A stretch of DNA of 64,000 nt, from NCBI RefSeq assembly GCF_021432065.1, contig NZ_CP090365.1, positions 930,001-994,000 on the forward strand, in the 5' to 3' direction. The DNA is from Photobacterium sp. TLY01 (GTDB taxonomy: Bacteria > Pseudomonadota > Gammaproteobacteria > Enterobacterales > Vibrionaceae). The position numbers were made by a program, and so were the translations under genes. Shown in pieces: positions 26,425 to 36,424 of the stretch. Every line of letters starts with the position of its first letter. Position 1 is the first letter of the stretch. The notes below the pieces were generated by a model, which ran no database searches, was not told the DNA's origin, and was given only the letters and a program-made list of their open reading frames with translations.

Positions 26425-27473
26425 GAGCAGTTATCCTGATGGTTTGATGAATACCAGAGCAACATAGCCTGGTGCCAGTCCGCAATATCTTCGTTGTGGC
26501 TGAACCAGTTGGTATAAGCTTCGGTCGCATTTATCAGAAAGTCTAACAGAACGAGGTGTTTGCGGAGTGTCCGTTGCACTCTGTGCTTTTTCATCGGATG
26601 AAATAATCCCAGAGGATGCCAGAGTTGCAATGGGTTTTTTCTCACCCACAACCAGGAGCCCATTTCCAGCGTGAGCGGCAACAGGGGACTTCCCTGATTT
26701 TCCGCTTCGTCATATAAGTAGTCCCACAAGTCACCGTGGCAGGTGTAATGTTTTGTCTGCGGTTCGAATACATAGTTCTGATGAGGGTATGCCTGAAAAA
26801 ACATGTCGCGGATCCGATACAGGTTGCCGAGTCGCGAGACAGGCTGCAGGGTACTTTTGGCGTAAGGGAACCAGATCCTGTCTCTGAGCCCAAAACCTGA
26901 ATGGCAATCCAGCGCGATGGTGAACGGGCTTTGCCGGGTTTGTTTGAGTACCTGATCAACCAGCAACTGCGCCTCTGCTTCCATCGGACGCCCTGCCGGA
27001 CCGCGATACCAGGGCAGGCGGGGACTGATTCTGTGACCCCCCACAAGCCACGCGGTTCGCTCTGTACTTTCGACCGGGGCATTGCGCATCAGATCCACAT
27101 GTCTGGCATTCGAGCGGCGTTGCAAGGCCATGCCCACAGGATTAAGCAACGGGATCGCCACGATTTGCATTTTTTCGAGGGTGCGTTTCAGGTTATTGTC
27201 CCAGGCAAGACGACGGCACAGGCTGGTCAGCAGAGAGAGTAAAACCTGAGTCCCGATGCGTTCAAGGCCATGCACGCCGCCAACCAGAAACAGACAGGGC
27301 AAACCTGGCCTGGGGTTGCCCAAGCGGCACTCATAAATGGGGAGATGCTGATCATGGAAAGGTAACCGGATCAACTCGCTGGCCTGAAGGCTCATGCGGT
27401 TTTGAATTGCCGCTTCACTTTTGATCAGTGCTTCAAGTTGTATCAGTTCAGGCAAACGCTCAGCTATAGTCAC
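26421..27473 (-). CDS. M14-family zinc carboxypeptidase
   Basis: This is a 350-residue metallopeptidase without signal peptide. Zinc ligands are visible as H and E in GGVHGLERIG (H-x-x-E) and H in ALDCHSGFGLRD. A likely catalytic glutamate is in LTLEMGSW. The substrate-carboxylate binding region includes NPVGMALQRRSNARHVDLMRN, as in M14 enzymes. It forms a two-gene operon with the alpha/beta hydrolase. The 235-bp gap upstream (27474-27708) contains no further gene. Substrate could be a peptide, an amidated peptidoglycan fragment or an N-acyl amino acid. Confidence 0.83.
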   Translation of the reverse strand: MTIAERLPELIQLEALIKSEAAIQNRMSLQASELIRLPFHDQHLPIYECRLGNPRPGLPCLFLVGGVHGLERIGTQVLLSLLTSLCRRLAWDNNLKRTLEKMQIVAIPLLNPVGMALQRRSNARHVDLMRNAPVESTERTAWLVGGHRISPRLPWYRGPAGRPMEAEAQLLVDQVLKQTRQSPFTIALDCHSGFGLRDRIWFPYAKSTLQPVSRLGNLYRIRDMFFQAYPHQNYVFEPQTKHYTCHGDLWDYLYDEAENQGSPLLPLTLEMGSWLWVRKNPLQLWHPLGLFHPMKKHRVQRTLRKHLVLLDFLINATEAYTNWFSHNEDIADWHQAMLLWYSSNHQDNCS

Positions 27474-27708
27474 ATTGAATCCCTGTTTTCATCATCACTA
27501 TACCTGCCCCACTTGAAGCTGCAGCGGTGTTGGCTACATTCATTCACTGGAACGCCAGCCCGGCCCAATCACATAGTTCAGCTATGTTCATGGGGATTCA
27601 TTCACTTGCCGCCTACCTGCATCATCAAGTAGTTTAGGTATACACTTATCATGGTTCATAGTGGCGTGAAAAGCTGACAGCTTTATTGCAACTGAGCGCG
27701 TTAATGTT

Positions 27709-28389
27709 CTAGGCCAGTGCCCAGCGAAAAGCCTGAGAAAAGAGATGCTTGCCGTTCGCAGGGATCACTTGCCCATGGGCGAACAGAATTCTGTCAAATG
27801 GCCAGGTCAGAATTTCCTGTAAGGACTGACGTAACCGGGTTTTGTTGTGGAAGCTGTGACGCCAGTAGAGGGGCATCGCAGGGTGGAAATAGCAGCCATT
27901 GGCGAATGCCAGGGCCACGGTTGCCGGGTTGTGACTGTTCCGCAGCCAGGCCATGGCGTCGCCAAGAATCAGGGTTTGCGAGTCGGGATCGCAAAACACC
28001 ACTTCTTCAACCTTATCGCTGCCTCTTAACAGCGTCTGCAATAATTGTCCTCGCCAGAGTGCTGGCGTTTCAGCACCCAGTGCATCATCAAATACCAGAT
28101 CCGTGCGCTTGAATTGAAGCCCTGGCGGGGCATAAAAGGTTGCCTGGGAATAGGCCAGCCACCACTCCGATAGAAAGAGATGATGGTTCAGATTAGGCGT
28201 CACTATCGCAGCAACCCGACCGAGTTTGGCTAACTGAAGCTGGATCGCTGTGGTGAGCTGAACCGGTGAATGGATCAGAAGGTTATCGTTTTTAAGCCGT
28301 ATCACCGTCATGCGACAGCCAACAGGTACGCCAAATCGTTTCCACGGCATATCCTGATACCAGATTCGATCTTTACTCCATTCGATCAT
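27709..28389 (-). CDS. DUF4336-like protein
   Basis: This 226-residue protein resembles DUF4336, a degenerate metallo-beta-lactamase-like fold. The matching features are LLIHSPVQLT near the start, LGRVAAIVTPNLNHHLFLSEWWLAYSQA in the middle, and the aspartate in LILGDAMAW. A histidine near the end (LFAHGQVI) is in the place of a further metal ligand. Metal binding is possible but the HxHxDH motif is not intact. It is monocistronic; function unknown. Confidence 0.75.
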   Translation of the reverse strand: MIEWSKDRIWYQDMPWKRFGVPVGCRMTVIRLKNDNLLIHSPVQLTTAIQLQLAKLGRVAAIVTPNLNHHLFLSEWWLAYSQATFYAPPGLQFKRTDLVFDDALGAETPALWRGQLLQTLLRGSDKVEEVVFCDPDSQTLILGDAMAWLRNSHNPATVALAFANGCYFHPAMPLYWRHSFHNKTRLRQSLQEILTWPFDRILFAHGQVIPANGKHLFSQAFRWALA

Positions 28390-28937
28390 CGCTTTATTCC
28401 TGAAAGCATCACCTGTATTTTCGGCGGAGTGTATCAGAGAAAAGTCTGCTTATATATAGAGTGAACAGCAGATAAGTTACACCGTAGTTAAAGACATGAA
28501 TTGCATAACAGGCTGAATATAAAAAGTAATTATTTCGCCAGGAGTTGGTTGATTTCGCCATGCTCTGAGTTTAGCTTTTGTTTATCTTATTGAATTATAA
28601 TGGGAATGTATTTTTGGTATGTAACTTGCTAAATGCGTGTACCAACGATGAATCAGGTATATTGAACATGAATAAATTTATTCAATACAGACAGGATAAT
28701 TATTCCGTTTTTTATCAGAGTTAACATATTCAGAACAATACAGTTAAAACACTGAAGCTCTGCTTTTTATCTTCTACGCACATCAGTAGAATTCAGTTTG
28801 ATTTATTCGTTGCTTTTTCATGTGCAATCTCACAGTCGCAATTTTATGTGATTACTCAATAACAAAATGAATCGCGCGAAATTGCATTAGACTTGAGTTG
28901 TAGCGATTGGTGACGTTTCGTCATAAAAAAGGAGAAT
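28390..28937. other. 548-bp intergenic region before the RND operon
   Basis: This AT-rich, gene-free region is upstream of the efflux operon and presumably contains its promoter. I see no clear operator palindrome and no adjacent regulator gene. Confidence 0.45.
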
Positions 28938-30065
28938 ATGATGAAAGGACTACACACCGTGTTACGGTGGTTGGCGGCTAGGCCTTATATTTATGCCATT
29001 GGTATTACGGTCTTAATTATTGGCTGGATGCTGTCTGGCACTCAGTCTCAGACTGACAGCGCCGCGAATCAGACATCCGGTCATGAAAACGGTGTGTCTG
29101 TTCAGGCTCAGAATCAGGATAAGGCGCCGGTACCTAAAGTCAGAATCACCACTTTTGAAGCCGAACCCGTTTTTCGGAGTCTGACGCTCTACGGTAAAAC
29201 AGAGCCCAGCCGGCAGGCGACCGTTAAAGCTGAAGTCGCTGGCCGGGTGGTTGATGTGATAGCGCAGCGTGGCTCGTTGGTGAAAGAAGGGCAGATCATT
29301 GCCCGTCTTGCTCAGGATGACTGGCCGGAGCAATTAAAACGGGCGAAAGCGGTACTCAAACAACGGCAGATTGAATACGACGGAGCAAAACAACTCAATG
29401 AAAAAGGGTTTCAGGGCCGTGTTCTGTTAGCGCAAACCGAAGCCGAGCTCGTCGATGCAAAGGCAACCATAGCGACCTTGACGCTGAAGCTGGAAAAAAC
29501 CACGATCCGGGCACCGCTGAGCGGTATTCTAAATGATCGGATGGTGGAAGTGGGGGATTATGTGCAGGAGGGCGATCCGGTCGGCACGATTGCGGATATC
29601 GATCCGCTGATCGTCAGAGCGGATGTCACTGAAACGGATATTCAGCATATTCGTTTGGGCCAGGAAGCAGAAGCCAGATTGGTTGGCGATCACTCCGCCA
29701 CAGGCAAGGTACGTTATCTTTCTAAAGTGGCGAATGAAACCACCAATACATTTCGTATTGAGGTGGCTTTCGACAATGAAGCATTGCAATTACTGGCGGG
29801 GACGAGTGCAGAGCTGATCGTCCCGATCGAAAAAACGGAAGCGATTAAAGTGACACCTGCCGTTCTGGCACTCGATGAAGCCGGTAATCTTGGCGTCAAA
29901 ACCGTCGAGCAAGATCATGTGGTCTTTACCCCGGTGCGCGTCGTGAAAAGTGATGGTGACGGGACCTGGCTGGGTGGATTTTCAGGCATGGTGGATGTCA
30001 TCACCGTTGGCCAGGGTTTTGTACGCCCGGGCGAGCGTGTTGAAGCAATCAGGATGGAGAACTGA
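28938..30065 (+). CDS. RND efflux periplasmic adaptor (MFP)
   Basis: This 375-residue membrane-fusion protein has an N-terminal anchor (about 18-36) and a biotinyl-lipoyl half-domain VKAEVAGRVVDVIAQRGSLVKEGQIIARL. The alpha-hairpin is short (about 110-170), the second lipoyl half is TTIRAPLSGILNDRMVEVGDYVQEGDPV, and a beta-barrel domain follows. GGAG precedes the ATG. The permease follows after 2 nt. No TolC-type outer-membrane gene is adjacent, so an unlinked one is likely used. Confidence 0.92.
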   Translation: MMKGLHTVLRWLAARPYIYAIGITVLIIGWMLSGTQSQTDSAANQTSGHENGVSVQAQNQDKAPVPKVRITTFEAEPVFRSLTLYGKTEPSRQATVKAEVAGRVVDVIAQRGSLVKEGQIIARLAQDDWPEQLKRAKAVLKQRQIEYDGAKQLNEKGFQGRVLLAQTEAELVDAKATIATLTLKLEKTTIRAPLSGILNDRMVEVGDYVQEGDPVGTIADIDPLIVRADVTETDIQHIRLGQEAEARLVGDHSATGKVRYLSKVANETTNTFRIEVAFDNEALQLLAGTSAELIVPIEKTEAIKVTPAVLALDEAGNLGVKTVEQDHVVFTPVRVVKSDGDGTWLGGFSGMVDVITVGQGFVRPGERVEAIRMEN

Positions 30066-30067
30066 GC

Positions 30068-33000
30068 ATGCTTGGGATGATAGATGCCGCTTTGCATCGT
30101 ACCCGCACCGTTGTCCTTATTTTGCTGCTTCTTTTGGTTGCCGGGTATATGAGTTACCAGAGTATTCCCAAAGAAGCAGAGCCGGATATTACGATTCCCT
30201 TTATTTACGTCTCGATATCTCATAGCGGTATTTCACCGGAAGATGCTGAACGCTTGTTGTTGCGTCCGATGGAAAAGGAGTTGCGGGGTATCGATGGTGT
30301 GAAAGAAATGACCTCAACTGCCAGTGAAGGTCATGGCTCGGTATTGCTGGAGTTCGTCGCCGGGGCTGACACCAACAGCGCATTAGCGGATGTCCGCGAG
30401 AAAGTGAGTCTGGCAAAGGCGAAATTGCCGGACGGCACAGACGAGCCGACGGTGAATGAAGTCACCATGGCTTCTGAAAACCCGGCCATCACAGTCATGT
30501 TGTCGGGCACAGCGCCAGAGAGGGCGCTGATTACTATCGCCCGCGATCTGAAAGATAAGCTTGAAAGCATGCGGGAAGTGCTGGAAGTCGATATCGGTGG
30601 TGATCGGGAAGACATGATTGAGATCCTGGTCGATCCGCTGTTGATGGAAAGCTACGATCTGGACCAGCAGGATATTTATAACCTGATCGCCCGTAATAAC
30701 CGGCTTGTGGCAGCAGGTACGCTTGACAGCGGACAGGGACGCTTTCCGATCAAGCTGCCATCAGTCTTTGACAACATCAAAGATGTGATGGAAATGCCGG
30801 TCAAAGTATCCGGCGATAAAGTGATTACTTTTGGGGATGTGGCAACCGTTCGCCGGACGTTTCAGGATGCAGAGTCCTATGCCCGTGTGAACGGCAAACC
30901 TGCCGTATCGCTGGAAGTCAAAAAGCGGCCGGGCGAGAACATCATTCAGACCGTCGAAGGCGTCAAGGCCCTGATTGAAAGTGAGCGCGAATTCTGGCCG
31001 CCAACTATTACGGTGGATTACACCGGCGATCAGTCAAAACATGTCAAAACCATGTTGAATGATCTGCAAAACAATGTGCTGTCTGCCATTTTACTGGTGG
31101 TTATTGTCATTATCGCCATTCTTGGTGCACGAACGGCATTGCTGGTGGGTATTGCTATCCCCGGCTCATTCCTGACCGGGATTCTGGCATTGGCTGTGCT
31201 GGGTTATACGGTCAACATGGTCGTGCTCTTTGCCCTGATCATGGCTGTTGGCATGCTGGTAGACGGCGCCATCGTGGTCACTGAATACGCCGACCGTGAA
31301 ATGAGTGAAGGCACGCCGCGCTATGAAGCCTATAAAAAGGCCTCGAAGCGTATGGCATGGCCGATCATTGCTTCCACCGCAACAACGCTAGCCGCTTTTG
31401 GCCCGTTACTCTTCTGGCCGGGAATCATGGGCGAGTTCATGAAATTTCTGCCATTGACTCTGATCATGACCTTAGTTGCCTCTTTGGCGATGGCATTGAT
31501 TTTTGTGCCGACATTAGGGGGCTTGTTTGGTAAGCCGCGCCCCATCTCTGCTGAAAAACGTCAGCAGCTGATCGAAGCTGAAGAAGGGGATATTGAGCAC
31601 CTGCCAGGTTTCACCGGTCATTATGTCCGGGTACTTAAAGCGGCAGTCAAGCGGCCATGGCGGGTATTATTCGGCGCGTTGGCGTTCTCGTTTGCGGTTA
31701 TTCTACTTTACGGTAAAGCCGGCAATGGAACGGAATTCTTTCCTGAGGTAGAACCTGAAGGGTTTAATATAGTCATTCGGTCTCAGGGCGATCTCTCTAT
31801 TGAAGAAAAAGATCGCCTGATCCAAGAGGTGGAACGCCAGATCGTGAACTTACCAGAGGTAGAAACCCTGTATGCGCGCTCGGGTGGCGATGACCAGATT
31901 GGTATGCTCCGGGTTAACCTGATTGACTGGCAGGACAGACGTCCGGCGGCGGAAACGATCGAAGAGATTAAGCAGCGCACGGGCGGGCTTGCCGGACTGG
32001 AAATTGAAGTGCGACAAGATCAGGCTGGCCCTCCGACAGGTGATAAAGATATCAACCTGCAAATCAGCTCGCGTTTTCCTGAGCTGCTCAAAGACACTGT
32101 TGCGAAAGTCCGCAAAGAGCTGGAATCCAACCCTGCCTTTACCAACATTGATGATACCGGACCTAAACCGGGTATCGAATGGCAGATCAAAGTGGATCGG
32201 GCCGATGCCGCGCGGTTTGGCGCAGATGCCACTTTGGTGGGTAATAATGTTCAGTTTGTCACAACAGGGTTAACGCTCGGCGAATACCGAGCTGATGACG
32301 TTGATGATGAAATGGATATTCGTGTGCGCTTTCCGGAACAGTACCGGCATATTACCCGCCTGGAAGAGCTTCGCCTGAAAACGGCGCAGGGGCAAATTCC
32401 GCTCAGTAATTTCAGTACCCTTGAGGCTGCCAATAAACTGGATACCATCAAGAAAGTGGATGGACGGCAGGCGCTGTCTGTGACGGCTGACATGGCGCCC
32501 GGATACAACTTAAGTAAAGTTATTCCCGAAGTCATGGCGCGGCTACCCGAGTTGGGGCTGGATCCCAGGGTGCAGATTACGCTCAGAGGGGAGAATGAAG
32601 AGCAGGAAAAAGCCTCGGCTTTCCTGAGTAAAGCCTTCCTGATTGCGATGGCCGTGATGGCGATTATTCTGGTGACGCAGTTTAACTCTTTCTACCAGGC
32701 TTTTCTGATTCTGACTGCTGTGTTGTTCTCAACAGTTGGCGTACTGCTTGGGATGCTGGTGTTTAACCAGCCGTTCGGCATAGTGATGTCCGGGATAGGT
32801 ATTATCTCGCTGGCCGGGATTGTGGTGAATAACAATATTGTTCTGATTGATACTTATAACGTTCTCAGAAACCAGGGTATGGAGGCGATTGAAGCGATTC
32901 TTCGCACCGGTGCCCAGCGTTTGCGTCCTGTCTTGATGACAACGGTCACCACCATTTTAGGTTTGATGCCTATGGTCCTGATGGTGAATGTGGATCTGAT

Positions 33001-33247
33001 CCAGCGCAAAGTGGAGTTCGGCGCGCCGTCGACGCAAATGTGGGCACAGCTTGCCACTGCGGTGGCGGGAGGATTGGCCTTTGCAACAGTTTTGACGCTG
33101 GTCATCACCCCTTGCATGCTGGCGCTGGGCGTTCATCGCCAGCAGCGTAGGAAAGACAAAGCAAACAGCAATAACTCACCGCATTTCATTGATGATGCAA
33201 TGATAGATGACGATGAAGAAGTGAAATCGCTGGAAAAAGTCAGTTAA
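30068..33247 (+). CDS. RND efflux permease (AcrB/MdtB-like)
   Basis: This 1059-residue inner-membrane pump has the standard 12-helix layout with two large periplasmic loops (about 35-335 and 560-870). TM4 reads MAVGMLVDGAIVVTEYADRE, so the proton-relay site has one aspartate followed by glycine instead of the Asp-Asp pair of AcrB. The second-half motif LAGIVVNNNIVLIDTYN and RLRPVLMTTVTTILGLMPM are typical. The C-terminal tail is acidic. Substrates cannot be read from sequence. Confidence 0.92.
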   Translation: MLGMIDAALHRTRTVVLILLLLLVAGYMSYQSIPKEAEPDITIPFIYVSISHSGISPEDAERLLLRPMEKELRGIDGVKEMTSTASEGHGSVLLEFVAGADTNSALADVREKVSLAKAKLPDGTDEPTVNEVTMASENPAITVMLSGTAPERALITIARDLKDKLESMREVLEVDIGGDREDMIEILVDPLLMESYDLDQQDIYNLIARNNRLVAAGTLDSGQGRFPIKLPSVFDNIKDVMEMPVKVSGDKVITFGDVATVRRTFQDAESYARVNGKPAVSLEVKKRPGENIIQTVEGVKALIESEREFWPPTITVDYTGDQSKHVKTMLNDLQNNVLSAILLVVIVIIAILGARTALLVGIAIPGSFLTGILALAVLGYTVNMVVLFALIMAVGMLVDGAIVVTEYADREMSEGTPRYEAYKKASKRMAWPIIASTATTLAAFGPLLFWPGIMGEFMKFLPLTLIMTLVASLAMALIFVPTLGGLFGKPRPISAEKRQQLIEAEEGDIEHLPGFTGHYVRVLKAAVKRPWRVLFGALAFSFAVILLYGKAGNGTEFFPEVEPEGFNIVIRSQGDLSIEEKDRLIQEVERQIVNLPEVETLYARSGGDDQIGMLRVNLIDWQDRRPAAETIEEIKQRTGGLAGLEIEVRQDQAGPPTGDKDINLQISSRFPELLKDTVAKVRKELESNPAFTNIDDTGPKPGIEWQIKVDRADAARFGADATLVGNNVQFVTTGLTLGEYRADDVDDEMDIRVRFPEQYRHITRLEELRLKTAQGQIPLSNFSTLEAANKLDTIKKVDGRQALSVTADMAPGYNLSKVIPEVMARLPELGLDPRVQITLRGENEEQEKASAFLSKAFLIAMAVMAIILVTQFNSFYQAFLILTAVLFSTVGVLLGMLVFNQPFGIVMSGIGIISLAGIVVNNNIVLIDTYNVLRNQGMEAIEAILRTGAQRLRPVLMTTVTTILGLMPMVLMVNVDLIQRKVEFGAPSTQMWAQLATAVAGGLAFATVLTLVITPCMLALGVHRQQRRKDKANSNNSPHFIDDAMIDDDEEVKSLEKVS

Positions 33248-33301
33248 CGATCCGGCTTGTTCTGTACTGATCGGATTTGCTCATCTGTGAATCATAAAAA
33301 G

Positions 33302-33332
33302 AACCGCCACCTTGTTAAGGGTGGCGGTTTTT
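33302..33332. terminator. Bidirectional terminator between RND and nhaC-like genes
   Basis: The 10-bp stem AACCGCCACC/GGTGGCGGTT has T-runs on both strands (TTTTTC plus, TTCTTTTT minus) and lies between convergent operons. Confidence 0.9.
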
Positions 33333-33374
33333 CTTGGGCTAGGGTGTTGCATTGTTATCAGGCGTGCATGGTTA

Positions 33375-34850
33375 TCAGGCGATAACCAGGAAGAACACAG
33401 CGGTTGCAACAATACCAATCAGTGCATAAGGGATCTGAGTCAGTGCGTGCTGCATAGCGGTACAGCCACTGCCTTGTGCAGAAAGCACCGTTGAGTCACT
33501 GAAGAAGCATGAGTGACTGCCGGCTGCAGACGCTGACAGCAGGGCACCGATGGTGATAGAGACCGGTACACCCAAATGCGCACCCAGCGGGAATACAATC
33601 GGCATGGCGACTGCAAACAGTCCCCAGGATGATGCGGTCGCAAAGACCAGGGCTGCCATCACAAGGAAGATGATTGCAGGGAACATTTGTGCCGACAGGT
33701 AAGGCGATACGGTTTCGATCACATACGTTGTCAGGCCCAACTGGTCATTGACGTTTTTCAGCATGAAACCGGCGATAACGGTTGCCAGAGGTAGCATCAT
33801 GATTTTGATACCGTCATAGACAGCCTCAAACATGGTGTTCACCGGCATCAAGCGTTGTACGCCATACAGGAACATGGTGAAAATCATGGCAACGAAGACA
33901 CCAGCCAGCAAATCAATATCGAAATACCAGCTTGCGGCAACCAGCACTATCATAGGCAAGGCAAAGTTCAGCACGCCAATGGTTGAGTTAGGATGCGCTT
34001 TCACATCTTCACCCAGCGCAATGTCAACGCCACCGTCAGGTTGCACCTGGCCATTCTGTGCCCGTTTTTCTGCGGCCTTCATCGCGCCCAAATCAGGGAT
34101 CTTTCCAGTCGCCACCAGGAATACAACCAGCAGTGTTACCCAGCCGTATGCCATGTAAGGAATCGCCTCCATATAGGCCGTGATCCCTTTGCCGGCTTCG
34201 GCAATGTCGTTATCTTCCAGCAGTGAGCTGAAGAAAATCGCCCAGGTGGAAATTGGCAGCAGGATACAAACCGGTGCGGCAGTGGAGTCGACCAGATAAG
34301 CCAGTTTCTCACGGGAGATTTTGTAGCTGTCTGTAATGCGCTTCATCGATGATGAAATCGCAATCGCATTCAGGTAGTCATCAATGAAGACCAGAATACC
34401 CAAAACGAAGGTCAGCACCATTGACTGGCGTTTGCTTTTGACTTTAGTGACCAAAGCTTCACTGAAACTCAGGATACTGCCGCCTTTTTCCAGCATGGTA
34501 ATCAAACCACCCATTAAGCCACAGACCAGAATCAGCCAGGCAATGGTTTCATCCATCATGACTGTCATCGACATATCGACGACATTACCGACGATTTGCT
34601 GAGGATCGATCATGATCAGACCCGCGATTGCTCCACTGAACAGAGCCTCTACGGTGCGGTGAGTCAGTAACGCCACGGCCAGAACAAAAAGGGTTGGTAA
34701 TAAACTGTACCAGCCATAAGGCGTTCCGGTCTCATGGGTGTTACCAATCATGGCAAAAGTGCCGATGATGCCAGCAATGGCCAGAATAGCCGACATGCTC
34801 TTCGCATTTGGCTTCTGCGGCGCATCTAATGCAGGTGTTTTCACTGTCAT
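33375..34850 (-). CDS. NhaC-family antiporter in the puu cluster
   Basis: This 491-residue membrane protein of the NhaC/MleN Na+/H+ antiporter superfamily has about 11-12 hydrophobic segments. Signature stretches are VFIDDYLNAIAISSSMKRITD, STAAPVCILLPISTWAIFF and ASAAGSHSCFFSDSTVLSA. It lies 26 nt after puuA on the same strand, so it is in the polyamine regulon. Transport of agmatine, putrescine or a related amine by cation or amine exchange is a reasonable inference; plain Na+/H+ exchange is the alternative. AAAGGA precedes the start. Confidence 0.85.
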   Translation of the reverse strand: MTVKTPALDAPQKPNAKSMSAILAIAGIIGTFAMIGNTHETGTPYGWYSLLPTLFVLAVALLTHRTVEALFSGAIAGLIMIDPQQIVGNVVDMSMTVMMDETIAWLILVCGLMGGLITMLEKGGSILSFSEALVTKVKSKRQSMVLTFVLGILVFIDDYLNAIAISSSMKRITDSYKISREKLAYLVDSTAAPVCILLPISTWAIFFSSLLEDNDIAEAGKGITAYMEAIPYMAYGWVTLLVVFLVATGKIPDLGAMKAAEKRAQNGQVQPDGGVDIALGEDVKAHPNSTIGVLNFALPMIVLVAASWYFDIDLLAGVFVAMIFTMFLYGVQRLMPVNTMFEAVYDGIKIMMLPLATVIAGFMLKNVNDQLGLTTYVIETVSPYLSAQMFPAIIFLVMAALVFATASSWGLFAVAMPIVFPLGAHLGVPVSITIGALLSASAAGSHSCFFSDSTVLSAQGSGCTAMQHALTQIPYALIGIVATAVFFLVIA

Positions 34851-34876
34851 ACAAGAATTCCTTTCCTATCTTTCAG

Positions 34877-36223
34877 TTACGCTGAATGAAGCATCCACTC
34901 AATTTCCAGTGGTGTGACGGCTTTTTCAAAGTCCGCCAGTTCACGTTGCTTGCATGCTAGATAAAGCGAGATAAATGATTGCGGTAGGTACATCGACATT
35001 AGCTCGCTTGATGCAAGCTTTATTAGTGCGTCCGGCATGCGAAGAGGTAACTCTACCGCATTGTCTGCCAGTTGTGGTGGGCATTGCTCAAAAGTAAAAC
35101 GTTCGCTGGCAAGCAAGCCAGCCAAGAGTACTGAAGCAAGCACATACGGGTTGACGTCTGCTCCAGCGATACGATGTTCAATACGGCGGTTGTGGCTGTC
35201 ACTCATTGGTATTCTGAGTGCAACCCCGCGGTGGTTTTCTCCCCAGTTGGCATGTGTGGGTGTGTACATAGAGGCCGAGAAACGGCGGTATGAATTCACG
35301 TTCGGGCAAAGCAGTGCCATGGAATCCGGCATCATGGCCAGCATGGCGGCCAGTGTCTGATAATAAAACGGGCTGGCTTCGCCTTCCTGATCGGAAAACA
35401 GGTTCCTGCCGTCTTTATCGACCACACTCAGATGCATGTGTTTGCCGTTACCGGCTTCGTCAGCATAGGGCTTGGCCATGAAAGTCACATCGAAATCATG
35501 GGCCTGAGCGACCTGACGAATCAACCGCTTCGCTAGAATGACCTGATCACAGGCATTAACGACATCTTGCTGGTGGTTAAAGTTAATCTCGAACTGACCC
35601 GGTGCCGATTCCGACAGTGCGCCTGAAGTATTCAATCCCTGAGCAACCGCAGCGTCATTGAGATCTCGTAAAAACGCGGAATAATCATCCAGGTTTTCTA
35701 CGTTGTATACGTCAGAACGGTATTCTCTGTCATGGTGGATTGGGTTAAGAGGTGGCTGGATTGCCCCATGTGTACCGCGATTTTTATCCAGCAGATAAAA
35801 CTCAAGCTCAATCGCAACAACCGGGAACTGTTCGCGTTGGTGAAGCTGCTCAAGCAAGTTCACCAGAACAGAGCGTATACAAAGATCCGTTGGCCGGGTT
35901 CCTGATTCATCCATCATTGTCAGCATGACTTGGCCGACTTCAGGATTAAAGGTGGTGGTCAGTGTGCCTGGTACCGGGTAACAGATATGGTCTGGTTCAC
36001 CCAGTGCCTCGCCGAGTCCCGCTTCCTCAACCACATTCCCTTCAATGCTTAGCGAGATAGTCGAGAGAGGCAAGTAAACACCTTTCTCAATTTTTTCAAC
36101 CGCTTCGACTGGAATACGTTTGCCTCTAGGGGTGGCGTTGATGTCGGTAAAGAGCAAATCAACAAACCTGATCTCTGGCCACTTTTGTTTAAAATTTTTA
36201 ACTTCTTCTTTAAATCCGTTCAT
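34877..36223 (-). CDS. puuA: PuuA gamma-glutamylputrescine synthetase
   Basis: This 448-residue glutamine-synthetase-fold ligase joins glutamate to putrescine with ATP. Visible elements are the N-terminal beta-Grasp part (VDLLFTDINATPRGKRIPV), metal-binding IELEFYLLDKN and GQFEINFNHQ, ATP-binding NGKHMHLSV, and VNSYRRF followed by NRRIEHRIAGADVNPYVL near the C-terminus. It is transcribed divergently from puuD, with two palindromes between them. GAGGTG precedes the start. The gene context separates it from GlnA and other GlnA-like ligases. Confidence 0.93.
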   Translation of the reverse strand: MNGFKEEVKNFKQKWPEIRFVDLLFTDINATPRGKRIPVEAVEKIEKGVYLPLSTISLSIEGNVVEEAGLGEALGEPDHICYPVPGTLTTTFNPEVGQVMLTMMDESGTRPTDLCIRSVLVNLLEQLHQREQFPVVAIELEFYLLDKNRGTHGAIQPPLNPIHHDREYRSDVYNVENLDDYSAFLRDLNDAAVAQGLNTSGALSESAPGQFEINFNHQQDVVNACDQVILAKRLIRQVAQAHDFDVTFMAKPYADEAGNGKHMHLSVVDKDGRNLFSDQEGEASPFYYQTLAAMLAMMPDSMALLCPNVNSYRRFSASMYTPTHANWGENHRGVALRIPMSDSHNRRIEHRIAGADVNPYVLASVLLAGLLASERFTFEQCPPQLADNAVELPLRMPDALIKLASSELMSMYLPQSFISLYLACKQRELADFEKAVTPLEIEWMLHSA

Positions 36224-36304
36224 TCACGAAACACCTCGTGTGGATACATCCTGTAACTTATATTTAACAGATGAACGAGAAATGGCAATAATTGTGTTTA
36301 AAAT

Positions 36305-36320
36305 GTTCGAAATATCGAAC
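36305..36320. promoter_or_regulatory. Palindromic operator, puuA-proximal
   Basis: GTTCGA-AATA-TCGAAC is a perfect 6-bp inverted repeat in the puuA/puuD divergent region. A near-identical copy lies 85 bp away. It is a probable binding site of the PuuR-like regulator at 37176. Confidence 0.75.
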
Positions 36321-36389
36321 GTTGATCAAATTTTAGTAACAATTTTGTAAATTGCAGGTTGATTTCCCTTAGTGCTCTAAGCTAGGTTT

Positions 36390-36405
36390 GTTCAATAAAT
36401 CGAAC
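36390..36405. promoter_or_regulatory. Palindromic operator, puuD-proximal
   Basis: GTTCAA-TAAA-TCGAAC is the second copy of the palindrome, 20 nt before the puuD start. It would overlap the puuD promoter or its early transcript. Confidence 0.75.
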
Positions 36406-36424
36406 ACTGATGGCAGGAGAGACC

